Source: Vicinamibacteraceae bacterium (GTDB lineage Bacteria > Acidobacteriota > Vicinamibacteria > Marinacidobacterales > Marinacidobacteraceae). Taken from it: a stretch of DNA of 47,257 bases. The notes beneath the pieces were generated by a model. That model did no database searches. It had not been told where the DNA came from and was given only the letters and a program-made list of their open reading frames with translations. The DNA lies in the NCBI GenBank assembly GCA_012271265.1, contig JAAXGQ010000104.1, forward strand, positions 1-47,257, in the 5' to 3' direction. Of the stretch, positions 10,338 to 20,089 are shown in pieces. Made by a program: the position numbers and the translations under genes. How positions within the stretch are numbered: position 1 is the first letter of the stretch; every line of letters begins with the position of its first letter.

Positions 10338-10739
10338 TCAGGAACGTGCGTCCACGCTGCACTTTCCGGCGCCGGTCATCGCGATGAAGAGGAACAGGAA
10401 GCAGTAGACCACCGCGAGTTCGCCCCGGTTCTCGATCGGCCACCAGCCCAGCATGGCGCCGGCCTCGTCGGTCCGGAACTGGTGCGCCATGAAGTAGGCC
10501 ACCGCCATCTGGCCGCTGCTGATAAGGGCGGCGAGGCCGGTCATGAAGCCGACCATGATCAGGAGGCCGCCGACGGTTTCGACGATGCCGGCGAGTCCCA
10601 TCAGGGAGAAGAGCTCGCGCTGCGTGCCGCCCATCACGCCGAACAGCTTCTGGAAGCCGTGGCAGGCGAACAGGAAACCGGCGACGATCCGGAGCGCCGC
10701 GTACGCGGTGTCCTTGTGCTGGGAAAGCAGGGTCTGCAT
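10338..10739 (-). CDS. DoxX family membrane protein
   Basis: RIVAGFLFACHGFQKLFG ... GIVETVGGLLIMVGFMT ... AYFMAHQ; AGGAG SD upstream of the chosen start. Confidence 0.88.
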   Translation of the reverse strand: MQTLLSQHKDTAYAALRIVAGFLFACHGFQKLFGVMGGTQRELFSLMGLAGIVETVGGLLIMVGFMTGLAALISSGQMAVAYFMAHQFRTDEAGAMLGWWPIENRGELAVVYCFLFLFIAMTGAGKCSVDARS

Positions 10740-10779
10740 TTCGTGGTTTCTCCTTTCCCGTCGGCGACGGGAGTCGAAG

Positions 10780-13035
10780 TCAGAAGTCCACCAGGATGGT
10801 GTACTTGGCAATCAGGGCCCGGTCGTTCGGTCCGCCCATCACGTGCCGCCGGTCGTTCAGCACGATGAAGAAGTCCGACAGCGGCCGGTGGATGAGATTG
10901 AACCGGATGTTCGTGTCCCACTCCTCGGTGATGCTGTTGAACTGGATGAGCGCCGCAAGGAACATCCGGGTGGTGAAGGTGTGGGTGAACCGCAGGGTCA
11001 GCAAGTCCGACACGAAGGCTCCGCCGGGGAGCACGATGTCGTTGCGCGTCCACGCAGCGAAGGCGGTGAACCTCGGCGCGACCCGAACCACCGCGCCCAG
11101 ATTCACCCCCTTCCGGTCGCCGCCGTAAAACGGCCCCTGGTCGTAGCGCGCGTTGATGGACAGCGGGCGGCTCGGGTCCGAGAACAGCATCGCGAACCAC
11201 GCCTCGTGCTCGTAGTCCCCCGCCAGAATCCGTGTCGTGGGGTGGATGTCGAAGGGCGCCGAGGTGTTCTCGAGGCTGTGGTCGTAGCCGAGCTCGAGCA
11301 TCGCTCCGTTCTGGTGGCGGAACAGCAGGTGGACGTTCGTGTAACGGCTCACCGGATTCCCCGCGGCGTCCACGTAGTCGTTGAACTCGACGTGGGGATT
11401 GAACTCGCGCAGGAAGTGGCTGAAGCGCTCCGGACGGTGGTGGTAGCCGACGTAACCGCGCATCCGGCGGACGCCGAGCCGGGGGGCGAACCCCATCTCG
11501 GGGTTGAAGTCCTCGCCGAGACGGGACCACGCCGCGCGCAACTGCCAGAGCCGGCCGTCGTAGTTCGCGGCGAAGCGGCCCGCGTTCTGATCGCCGGTGC
11601 GGCCCGGGCTCGAAGTCCGCGCCCAGTACGAGTTCAGCTCGAGCTCGGGAGTGAGTCGAAGGTTCGCGTCGGCGCCCACCGAGCGGTTGAAGTGGTCGCT
11701 CCCTGACCCGGATTCCCGGTTCAGGAAAATCGCGCCCACGTCCGAGTTCGCTCCGACGTTCCGGCGGACCCGCACCGCGGAAAAGTTCTCCCCCGGTCCG
11801 GTCTCGTGTGCCCCGGTCTGGAGGTTCATCACGCCGAGCTCGTAGGCGCCGGCGCGTCCGGTGAGCCGGCCGCCGCCGAGGACCGGGATCGGGAGGCCGT
11901 CCTCCGAGAGCCCGATCCGGCGGCTGAAGAAGAGGTAGAGATCGTCGCCGCGGCTCTGGGTCGCGCGCAGGATGGCAGGGTTGAACGCCTGCCCGAAGTC
12001 GGCGCGGAACTGGTTCTCGACCGGGTCGGGCGCAACCCCGAACCGGAAGATCCCCGAGTTCTCGATGAAGAAGTCCCGCTTTTCGGGGAAGAAGAGACTG
12101 AACCGGGTCAGGTTCGTCTGCTGGACGTCGGCCTCGACCTGCGAGAAGTCCGTGTTCGCAGTGAGATCGAGGTTCAGCCCGGTGCCGACGAGGACCTTGG
12201 CGTCGAGGCCCCCGGTCACGTAGTCGAGGGCGCCGGCGGCGTCTCCCTCGCCGGGCTTCGACGTGGCCGAGGCGTAGGGAGTCACCTTGTAGCGGCCGCC
12301 GGGGCGCAGTCCACGGAGCCCCTCGAGGGTCCCGGAGTAGGAAATCCGGGCAAAGTTGAAGAACCGGGGGATCGGCGCCCAGAACGAGTCCTCGTTCAGC
12401 CGGCGGATCCGGCGGAGAAAGTTGATCCCCCACACCTGCTCCGGGCTTTCGCGGAAGCGCAGCGTCCGGAACGGGATCTCCATCTCGATCTCCCAACCCT
12501 CGGCGGTCGTGCGGGTCTCGACGAACCACACGCCGTCCCAGTCACGGTTGAACTCGCGGCTGTCGTTGAAGACCTGCCCGTCGAACTTCGCCCCCGCCTG
12601 GTTCGTCTCGAACATGTAGCCGTTCCGGCGGTCGTGGAAGGTGTCCACCACAACGCCGAAGATGTCTCCCGCCCGGGTCGAGAAGTCGCGAGACATGTCA
12701 TTCACGATGAACGCCCCGGGGTCGTCGTCGAAGGCCTTCGCCCCGATATAGAGCGACTCGTCGTCGTAGAGGACGCGGACCTCGGTCACGAAGGTCGCCG
12801 GCATCCCCTCGAACGGGTTCCCCTGGGTGAACGAGGTGGCGACCGGAGCTCCGGCCCATTCGGCATCGTCCACGACCCCGTCCACGACGATCGGTCCCGA
12901 GGCCCGCACCGCGGGGAGACGTCGGTCGAAGCGGGCTGTCTCGAAGTCCACCGGCCGGGGCGGCGGCGGCTGTTCCTGCGCCGCGCCCGGCGCCGCCAGA
13001 ACCGCGACGATCCATGCGGTCGCGATTCGCTTCAC
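10780..13035 (-). CDS. DUF5916 / CBM9-like domain outer-membrane-associated protein
   Basis: GPIVVDGVVDDAEW ... TEVRVLYDDESLYIGAKAFD ... followed by long beta-rich C-terminus ending in a terminal F; signal peptide if started at the GTG at 13035. Confidence 0.8.
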   Translation of the reverse strand: MKRIATAWIVAVLAAPGAAQEQPPPPRPVDFETARFDRRLPAVRASGPIVVDGVVDDAEWAGAPVATSFTQGNPFEGMPATFVTEVRVLYDDESLYIGAKAFDDDPGAFIVNDMSRDFSTRAGDIFGVVVDTFHDRRNGYMFETNQAGAKFDGQVFNDSREFNRDWDGVWFVETRTTAEGWEIEMEIPFRTLRFRESPEQVWGINFLRRIRRLNEDSFWAPIPRFFNFARISYSGTLEGLRGLRPGGRYKVTPYASATSKPGEGDAAGALDYVTGGLDAKVLVGTGLNLDLTANTDFSQVEADVQQTNLTRFSLFFPEKRDFFIENSGIFRFGVAPDPVENQFRADFGQAFNPAILRATQSRGDDLYLFFSRRIGLSEDGLPIPVLGGGRLTGRAGAYELGVMNLQTGAHETGPGENFSAVRVRRNVGANSDVGAIFLNRESGSGSDHFNRSVGADANLRLTPELELNSYWARTSSPGRTGDQNAGRFAANYDGRLWQLRAAWSRLGEDFNPEMGFAPRLGVRRMRGYVGYHHRPERFSHFLREFNPHVEFNDYVDAAGNPVSRYTNVHLLFRHQNGAMLELGYDHSLENTSAPFDIHPTTRILAGDYEHEAWFAMLFSDPSRPLSINARYDQGPFYGGDRKGVNLGAVVRVAPRFTAFAAWTRNDIVLPGGAFVSDLLTLRFTHTFTTRMFLAALIQFNSITEEWDTNIRFNLIHRPLSDFFIVLNDRRHVMGGPNDRALIAKYTILVDF

Positions 13036-13415
13036 AACGGGAGGCGTCGCGCGCCGGCGACGGCGGTGCCGCCGGCTCAACACGCGCGGGGAAGAGCCGC
13101 AGGCATTCCGAAACGGAAAAGGTACCACCGCCTCCCTTCCCCGCGCCTTCAGGCGCTGAGCTCCGGCCTGCCGAGAGGCAGCGCCGGCCCAGCCAGCCCT
13201 ACTGGCCCCGCGGAGCCCTTCTTCGCACCCTCGGCAGGTGGGTCAGGAGAGGAGTTGCTCCGCCGGACCAACTTCATGGACCGGGGCTTCGGCGACGTGG
13301 ACGAGCGGCATGCAGAACCTGTTGGGATGACCTGTTGGCCGGCATGGACCTCGGGATCGAACCGGCCTCGGAGGACGGGAGCCGGGAGGCGGTGCTCCCG
13401 GGGACGCCTCGCCCC

Positions 13416-14444
13416 TCAGTTCCCGATGAGATCCGTCAGGAACCTCACAGCATCGGGCGTGTTCCAGTCCACCGCGCCCACGTGGCGGAACACGATCCGG
13501 CCCTCCCGGTCCACGATGAAGGTCGTCGGGATGCTCGGGGCGGCGTAGGGCGCCGGGGCGTCGCTCAGCGCCACGTAGAGCGGCAGTTCCCACGCCTGCT
13601 CGCGGGCGAACTCCACCACCGTCGGCAACGGCTCGTCCGAGATGGGCAGCCAGGCCACGTCCTCATCGGGGACCCACCGGGTGAGTTCCTCGATTCCCGG
13701 CATCTCGAGGACGCACGGCGCGCACCAGGTCGCCCAGCGATTCACGAAGAGCACCTTGCCGCGCAGATCGGACGCCGGGACCTCGCGGCCGTCCAGCCCC
13801 ACGAGCTCCCAGTCGAAGTCCCCCACCGACTCGAGGGAGGGAACCGGCGCCGGACGAAGCCCGCTGGCCTCCGAAGGCTGCGGCGGGGGTGTCCGGGACC
13901 AGGCGAAGTGGAACTGCAGGAACGCGGCGAGGGGCACGAGAAGGATCATCCCGAAAGCGGCGCCCAGGACGAACGTCCGGATCTTTTCGGGAATGACGCG
14001 GATCCGAAGGGGCGGATCCACTTCGCCACCGGCCTCCGCCGGTTCGGGACCGGTCGGACTCTCGCCGCGCAGCTCGCGCATCCGGACCGCGCCCAGCCAG
14101 CCTCGTTTCTTCAGCGCCTCCGCGACGGTGGCCTCCCAGACGGACGAGAGAGTCGCCGCGAGCGGGAGCGCGAGCAGGGAGACGACCGGACCGGAGACCT
14201 GGAAGAGAACCGCGCCGCCCAGCGCGCCCACACCGGCCTCGGCAAGCGGCTGCCCGCGGACCCGCAACACGCACATCAGCCCGCCCAGCAGCATCGCCGC
14301 GGGGAGGACCCAGAGCCCCGGTTCGATCCAGAGCAAACCGGACAGCCCGGCAATGAGGGCCACCTTCCCCATCCTGCTCTTCGGGAACATCGGTCCCGCC
14401 AGGCTGCCGCCGCGGCCGCCGATGCGCCCGCCCCCGGAATCCAT
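13416..14444 (-). CDS. TlpA/ResA-like thioredoxin-fold protein with N-terminal membrane region
   Basis: SDLRGKVLFVNRWATWCAPCVLEMPGIEEL ... IPTTFIVDREGRIVFRHVG; N-terminal hydrophobic helices; start uncertain (14444 or 14390). Confidence 0.82.
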   Translation of the reverse strand: MDSGGGRIGGRGGSLAGPMFPKSRMGKVALIAGLSGLLWIEPGLWVLPAAMLLGGLMCVLRVRGQPLAEAGVGALGGAVLFQVSGPVVSLLALPLAATLSSVWEATVAEALKKRGWLGAVRMRELRGESPTGPEPAEAGGEVDPPLRIRVIPEKIRTFVLGAAFGMILLVPLAAFLQFHFAWSRTPPPQPSEASGLRPAPVPSLESVGDFDWELVGLDGREVPASDLRGKVLFVNRWATWCAPCVLEMPGIEELTRWVPDEDVAWLPISDEPLPTVVEFAREQAWELPLYVALSDAPAPYAAPSIPTTFIVDREGRIVFRHVGAVDWNTPDAVRFLTDLIGN

Positions 14445-14578
14445 CCTGCGTTCGATACTAATCGCTGCCGATCCGCCGCACCGCGTCACGCCTCTCCGTC
14501 GCGAACGGCGGGACCCCGGGCACTTCGCGGCCCGCCTCTCGCGGCCTCCCCGCCCGTGGAATCTCCTGCCGGCCCCTC

Positions 14579-15493
14579 CTACCGGGCGGCGCCCGACCGA
14601 AGCAGCCGGGCGACGGCGCGTCGGTAGGCGCGAAGACCGCGGAGCGTGATCGGCCCGGGCCGGCCGCTTCCGACCGGCCGCCTTCGGAGCGGGGCGCCGC
14701 CCGCCGAGGCTGCCTTCGACGTCCAGGTGACCGGCAGGACCTCCCGCGACGAGCTGGTGATGAACGCCTCGTCGGCCGACTCCAGGTCCGCCGGAACGAG
14801 CGGCGCCTCCTCGCAGCGAACCCCCAGCTCGCCGTACACCTGGAAGACCAGCCGGCGCGTGATGCCCGGCAACAGCCCGCTCTCCAGCGGCGGGGTCAGC
14901 ACCCGCTCCCCGCGCACCGCGAACAGGTTCGAGGTCGCGCCCTCCGACAGCTCGCCCGACTCGTTGGTGAGGAGCCCCTCGTGAGCGCCCACGGCCTGCG
15001 CCTCCCGCGTGGCGAGCCGCGCGATGAGCAGGTTGTTCGTCTTCACCTCGGGGGGAAGCCCGCCGGGAGCCGCCCGGCGCCAGCCGGTGAACCGCACCCC
15101 CACGCCTTCCCGCTCGGGATCCACCGGCAGCGGAGGAAGCGGACGCACGATGACCAGCAGCGACGGCGGCCCACCCTCCGGTCCGGCAGTCAGGATGACG
15201 CGGAGCGAGTGCTCCGAGCCGAGGCCCACCGTGCGCCGCGCCGCCTCGAGCCGCGCGGTGATTTCGGCGTCGGAAACAGGCACCGGGATCCCGAGGAAGG
15301 CGGCGGAGCGCCGCAGCCGCTCCAGATGCTGGTCGAACAGCAGCGGCTCCCCGCCGTAGGTCCGCAGGTTCTCGTACACCGCCTCCCCGAACAGGAACCC
15401 CCGGTCCAGCGGCGAGATCAGCCCCGACTCCGCCGGCAGCACCCGCCCGTCGCAGTTCACGACCGCGCCCCCGCCGCCGCGTTCTCTTCGCAT
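14579..15493 (-). CDS. class IV aminotransferase (BCAT / aminodeoxychorismate lyase-like)
   Basis: PLDRGFLFGEAVYENLRTYGG ... LLTNESGELSEGATSNLFAV ... LPGITRRLVF; PLP fold IV motifs. Confidence 0.85.
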   Translation of the reverse strand: MRRERGGGGAVVNCDGRVLPAESGLISPLDRGFLFGEAVYENLRTYGGEPLLFDQHLERLRRSAAFLGIPVPVSDAEITARLEAARRTVGLGSEHSLRVILTAGPEGGPPSLLVIVRPLPPLPVDPEREGVGVRFTGWRRAAPGGLPPEVKTNNLLIARLATREAQAVGAHEGLLTNESGELSEGATSNLFAVRGERVLTPPLESGLLPGITRRLVFQVYGELGVRCEEAPLVPADLESADEAFITSSSREVLPVTWTSKAASAGGAPLRRRPVGSGRPGPITLRGLRAYRRAVARLLRSGAAR

Positions 15494-15896
15494 CACGTGC
15501 TCCCCCCGGCCATGGTTCCGGGAAGTCTCCCTCCCCGCCACTGCGCGGGCTGCTCGCCGGGCTCGATGCCAAGCCTCCCCGAAGTCCGCCGAAGAGGCGC
15601 GATTGAGGACGCCGCCGATGGAGGTTCGGGCACGCTCCCGGTGGAGTTCAGCCCGTCTGCCGGCCGAGGCGAGCGAATCCGGCGCGCCAGCGGTGACCGT
15701 ACCCCGCGATGTATCTTGACGCTGACGCCCTCCTTCATGGTGCGGCTCGCGGACCAGCCAATTGCGGCGTGACGGTTCCTTCCTGATGCGCCGTACCGTT
15801 CCTCGACCTGTGACCCGCCAAAGCGACGCGAACATGGACTCGACCGGCGAGGACCTCGCGGACTTCGCCACCCGGACCTGACAGCGCCCGGCCAGC

Positions 15897-17093
15897 GTGC
15901 CCCGAGAACCAGCGGCAGCCGCCAGCCCGCCGCGCCCCGCCGCCGCGCGGATCCACTCGCTGGATGCGCTGCGCGCGGTGATGATGCTGCTCGGGCTCGT
16001 CCTCCACACCGCCCTCGGCTACGTCCCGTCCCTGCCCCTCGCCGAGTGGCCCTACCAGGACCCGCAGGCGCACCTGGGGTTCGGGTGGCTGGTCAGCCTC
16101 ATCCACACGTTCCGGATGCCGGCGTTCTTCGCGGTGGCCGGATTCTTCGCGTCGTACCTGGTCGCACGGCGCGGAACCGGCGCGTTCCTGCGGCACCGCC
16201 TGCACCGGATCGGCATTCCGCTGGTCGTTGGCTGGATCCTCCTCTACCCGCTGGGCGCGGGCGTCTGGGCCTTCGCGCGGTCCCGTTCCGTCGTTCCGCC
16301 AGCGCTGCCGTCCGGATTCGAATTCGACTGGATGCACCTCTGGTTCCTGTACCACCTGCTGATCCTTTCGGCCATCGCCGCGCTGTTCCGGTCCGGACGG
16401 TTCCGGTCGACGGGAGCGGGCCGGCGGTGGCTGGTTCCGGTGCTGGCGGGTGTCACCGCGCTGACGCTGCTTCCCATGGACGACTGGCATCTGGAAACCG
16501 ACACCTCGCTGTTCCCGCCGGTCCGGCTGCTGGCGTTCCACGGGGTGTTCTTCGTCTTCGGCTGGCTGGAGCACGGCCGCGGCGGCAGCTTCGGCCATCT
16601 GCGCGACCGCTGCCTCGCGCTCCTCGGCAGCGGCCTCCTCTTCCACACCCTCTACCTGGCGGTGGTCGTGCCGCACCAACGGATGGCGCCCGCGGAGGCG
16701 CCCTTGGCGCACGGTGGAGGCATGGTCCTCCTCGCCGTCTCGATGTGGCTCTTCGTCCTCGGATTCCTCGGTCTGTTCCGCCGCTGGCTGGACGCTCCAA
16801 GCCCCGGCTGGCGCTATCTCTCCGACGCCTCCTACTGGATGTACCTGGTCCACTTGCCGCCCGCCGTCGCGCTGCCCCCGCTCCTGGCCGGCTGGGACGT
16901 GCCCGGCTTCATCAGGTTCGCTCTGGCCCTCGGCGCGGTCGTCGCCATCACCCTGGTCTCCTACCACTACGGGGTGCGCTCCACCTGGGTGGGGAAGCGC
17001 CTCAACGGCCGCCGCTATCCCCGGGTCTTCCCCTGGCGGACGCCTCGCGGGGAACGGGCCGAGCGCTCCGCGAGCCGCGCCGGGAGCGGCTGA
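15897..17093 (+). CDS. acyltransferase family (Acyl_transf_3) membrane protein
   Basis: RIHSLDALRAVMMLLGLVLHTAL ... FRMPAFFAVAGFFASYLV ... multi-TM. Confidence 0.85.
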   Translation: MPREPAAAASPPRPAAARIHSLDALRAVMMLLGLVLHTALGYVPSLPLAEWPYQDPQAHLGFGWLVSLIHTFRMPAFFAVAGFFASYLVARRGTGAFLRHRLHRIGIPLVVGWILLYPLGAGVWAFARSRSVVPPALPSGFEFDWMHLWFLYHLLILSAIAALFRSGRFRSTGAGRRWLVPVLAGVTALTLLPMDDWHLETDTSLFPPVRLLAFHGVFFVFGWLEHGRGGSFGHLRDRCLALLGSGLLFHTLYLAVVVPHQRMAPAEAPLAHGGGMVLLAVSMWLFVLGFLGLFRRWLDAPSPGWRYLSDASYWMYLVHLPPAVALPPLLAGWDVPGFIRFALALGAVVAITLVSYHYGVRSTWVGKRLNGRRYPRVFPWRTPRGERAERSASRAGSG

Positions 17094-17102
17094 CTGCTGA
17101 CG

Positions 17103-17252
17103 CTAACGGAGGACGGTGAAGGCGATCTGGCGCCGGGGGTCGTAGCGAAACACGGCGAAGCCGCGGTCGAACGACACCACTCTGGAAATGCCGAGGCGGT
17201 CGCGCGTCTGGGCCGCCGCAAACCAGGCGGAGGTGTGGATGAAGACGCTCAC
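17103..17252 (-). pseudogene. Decayed PIN-domain (VapC-like) toxin remnant
   Basis: Own translation (below the ORF-track cutoff): VSVFIHTSAWFAAAQTRDRLGISRVVSFDRGFAVFRYDPRRQIAFTVLR*. N-terminal (F-I-D-T-S-A-W-like) and C-terminal (LGIxRxxSFDRGF) PIN segments are joined directly; GTGA overlap with the antitoxin stop. Confidence 0.7.
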
Positions 17253-17515
17253 CGCTTGGCGTAGCCGTCACCGGACGCGCCCGACGCGGCCACGGCTTCG
17301 GCGATCAGGCGATCCTTGTCCGCCGATATGTCCGTTGGGGCGCCACCTCCGAGATCGAAGACGACGGAACGATCCACCGTCCGGGGCGGCCGCGCGACAT
17401 CCTGCTCCACCAGGCGCCGCATGTACTCGGCAAGCGAAACGCCGAGATCCGCCGCGCGCGCCCGCGCCTGGGCGTGACGCTCCGGATCGAGCGGAGTCTG
17501 CGTTCGAATCGTCAT
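17249..17515 (-). CDS. ribbon-helix-helix (CopG/VapB-like) antitoxin
   Basis: MTIRTQTPLDPERHAQARARAADLGVSLAEYMRRLVEQDVARP; small ORF overlapping the PIN remnant by 4 bp. Confidence 0.75.
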   Translation of the reverse strand: MTIRTQTPLDPERHAQARARAADLGVSLAEYMRRLVEQDVARPPRTVDRSVVFDLGGGAPTDISADKDRLIAEAVAASGASGDGYAKR

Positions 17516-17618
17516 TCCATGACACCAGAGTGAAGTCAACTGTAGTTCGCTCTCCTCGGATCGCAGTACCGGGGGCGAGGGGCGCGCGGCGGGCGCCACT
17601 GTTACAGTGGCCAACCGG

Positions 17619-18887
17619 ATGATGCAGCGGCAATCCCTCTCCGGCTTCCTCCTCGGCGCGGCCCTCGCCGGGGCCGGCTGTACCGCTCCCGAACAGCCCG
17701 GGCTGATCGCGATCACCGGCGGCCTGGTCTACCCCGTCACCAGCGAGCCGATTCCGGGCGGGACCGTGCTGATCCGGGACGGCAAGATCGAGGCGGTGGG
17801 CGGGGACGTCGCCGTTCCCCGGGGCGCGCGGGTCGTCGACGCGTCCGGGATGAGCGTCATCCCCGGCATCATCGAGACCCACTCCCACATGGGCTTCAAG
17901 GTCCTGAACCTGCCGGCCACGGGCACGAACAACAACGAGCTGGCCAGCCCGATCAACGCCCACGTACGGGCGCTCGACGGGCTGGATTCGAACGATCCGG
18001 CATTCGCCATCGCCCTCGCCGGAGGGGTCACCACCCAGAACGTCACCACCGGCAGCCGGAGCCCCAACAGCGGGCAGGCGGCGCTGGTGAAGATGCGCGG
18101 GGGGACGATCGGGGACATGCTGTTCGGCCATGCCGGAATGAAGATGGCGATCCGCGCCACGACGCCGTATCCCGGCTTTCCCGAGACCGAGGACGAGGTC
18201 TTCGAGCTGCTGCGCGGAGCCCTTGAAGCTGCGCAGGACTACCTCGAACAGCTCGCCGCCCACCACGCCGATCCGGCGGCGAACCCGCGCCCGCCCCGCA
18301 ACCTGACCCACGAAGCGCTCGGCAAGGTGCTGACCCGCGAATGGGTCCTCGGCATCCATTCCCACAGCGAAGCCCAGATGCGCCACGCGATGCAGCTGAA
18401 GCGCCTGTTCGACCTCGATGCCTACATCCACCACGGCAGCGCCACGAACATCCTGGCGGAGGAACTGGCCGAGCTGGAGATGCCGGTCAGCTACGGACCG
18501 ATCCTTCCGTTCGACGGCCGCGAGAACGAGGAGCTCGAGGGCCCGGTGCGGCTGGCCGAACTCGGCGGCCTGGTCGCCTTCCACCAGGACCATCCCGACG
18601 GCCACCAGTACTTCCTCCGCCACACCGCCTCGATGTTCGTGCGTCGGGGCATGCCGCCGGAGGAGGCGCTCAAGGCACTGACCTGGAACGGAGCGCGGAT
18701 CTTCCACATCGAGGACCGGGTGGGCAGCCTCGAGCCGGGTAAGGACGCCGACGTGGTGCTGCTCCGGGGAGACGACCCGCTCGCCTACGAGGCGCTCGTC
18801 GAGCGGGTGTTCGTGGACGGCGTGGAGGTGCTGCACCGCGCCGCCGGCTACAACGTGTTCGGCGATCGGGTCGCGGAGGGCTGGTGA
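17619..18887 (+). CDS. amidohydrolase family protein, probable lipoprotein
   Basis: LAGAGC lipobox-like; VIPGIIETHSHMG, IHSHSEAQ, IHHGSA, FHQDHPDG, EDRVGSLEPGKDADVVL. Confidence 0.88.
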   Translation: MMQRQSLSGFLLGAALAGAGCTAPEQPGLIAITGGLVYPVTSEPIPGGTVLIRDGKIEAVGGDVAVPRGARVVDASGMSVIPGIIETHSHMGFKVLNLPATGTNNNELASPINAHVRALDGLDSNDPAFAIALAGGVTTQNVTTGSRSPNSGQAALVKMRGGTIGDMLFGHAGMKMAIRATTPYPGFPETEDEVFELLRGALEAAQDYLEQLAAHHADPAANPRPPRNLTHEALGKVLTREWVLGIHSHSEAQMRHAMQLKRLFDLDAYIHHGSATNILAEELAELEMPVSYGPILPFDGRENEELEGPVRLAELGGLVAFHQDHPDGHQYFLRHTASMFVRRGMPPEEALKALTWNGARIFHIEDRVGSLEPGKDADVVLLRGDDPLAYEALVERVFVDGVEVLHRAAGYNVFGDRVAEGW

Positions 18888-20089
18888 TGGATTCGATGCT
18901 GTTCCGCAAACGGGCCCGCCCCGTCACCGGGCTTGCCGTCGCGGCCCTCCTCACCCTCGCCACAGCTCCTGCGCCTGCCCAGACCATCGCCATCGTCGGC
19001 GGCCGGGTGCACACCGGCGACGGCCAGGTCCACCCCGGCGGCACGGTGGTCATCGAGGACGGCCGGATCACGGCGGTCGGAGTGGACGCGGCGACGCCCG
19101 GGAACGCCCAGATCATCGACGCCGCCGGCATGGTGGTGACCCCCGGGCTGATCGACGCGCTCACCCTCGTCGGCCCCGGCGGCGCGCCGACGCACATGCA
19201 CGGCGAGGTCGAACCGGACATCCAGCCCACGGCGCGGGCCCGGGAGCGGTTCCGGGAAGGGATGGCCCCCGGCTGGCTGCACGACGGCGTCACTGCGGTC
19301 TACATGGCCCCGGACCCCAGCCGGCTCATCGGCGGCATCGGCGCGGTGGTGAAGCTCGCCGGCGGCGCCGAAACAGCGGTCGTCGCGGAAACGGCGGCGA
19401 TGGCGGCGTCGTTCGGGGAATCCGTCGTGGGCGACCAACCGCCCGGCGCCGAGGCCCCGACGCAGCAGACGACCCGGCAGGGGATGATCTACCGGCTCCG
19501 CCAGACGCTGGTGCGGGCCCAGGAAGACGCTTTCACCGGAGAGATGGCGCGCGTCTTCGGCGAGCTGCTCTCCGGCGAGCTGCCGCTGAGGATGCTGGCC
19601 AACAACCCGGACGACATCGAAACCGCGCTGCGCCTCGCCGGAGAGTTCGAGCTGCGCCTCGTCGTCGATCAGGGCGCGGGCGCGGCGCTGGTCGCCACCC
19701 GCCTCGCGGAAGCCGGGGTCCCGGTCGTGATCGGGCCGGCCATCCTGGGGATCGGCGACGGGGGCCCGATGGAGCTCTATGCCCACACTCCGGCGACACC
19801 GGCCCGGCTTCATGAAGCCGGCGTGCGCCTGGCGCTCTCGACATTCTCCCAGGGCGGCCGGTCGGTCACGATGGAGGCGGCGATCGCCTGGGCCCACGGC
19901 CTGCCGCGCGAGGCCGCCCTCCTCGCGGTCACCGGCCACGCCGCGGCCATTCTGGGCGTGGAGGACCGGATCGGCACTCTGGCGCCGGGTCGGGACGCCG
20001 ATGTGGTCATCTGGGACCAGCACCCGATCAGCACCTATGGCAAGGCCATGCGGGTGCTGGTCGACGGAAGGACGGTGTTCGAACGATGA
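18887..20089 (+). CDS. amidohydrolase-fold protein lacking canonical metal ligands
   Basis: Signal peptide; VTPGLIDALTLVGPGG (no HxH), EDRIGTLAPGRDADVVIWD; overlaps the preceding gene. Confidence 0.82.
   Translation: MDSMLFRKRARPVTGLAVAALLTLATAPAPAQTIAIVGGRVHTGDGQVHPGGTVVIEDGRITAVGVDAATPGNAQIIDAAGMVVTPGLIDALTLVGPGGAPTHMHGEVEPDIQPTARARERFREGMAPGWLHDGVTAVYMAPDPSRLIGGIGAVVKLAGGAETAVVAETAAMAASFGESVVGDQPPGAEAPTQQTTRQGMIYRLRQTLVRAQEDAFTGEMARVFGELLSGELPLRMLANNPDDIETALRLAGEFELRLVVDQGAGAALVATRLAEAGVPVVIGPAILGIGDGGPMELYAHTPATPARLHEAGVRLALSTFSQGGRSVTMEAAIAWAHGLPREAALLAVTGHAAAILGVEDRIGTLAPGRDADVVIWDQHPISTYGKAMRVLVDGRTVFER

Noticed and set aside
13140-13190. CTGCC-GAGA-GGCAG hairpin as a member of the repeat family or a terminator
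   Set aside because: Short stem, no U-tract, and lacks the GCTCCAT-flanked core; cannot be distinguished from chance in such GC-rich sequence.
13416-15572. Full 718-aa frame as one protein
   Set aside because: Its N-terminal half is out-of-frame shadow of the class-IV aminotransferase gene; the real TlpA-like gene probably begins near 14444/14390.
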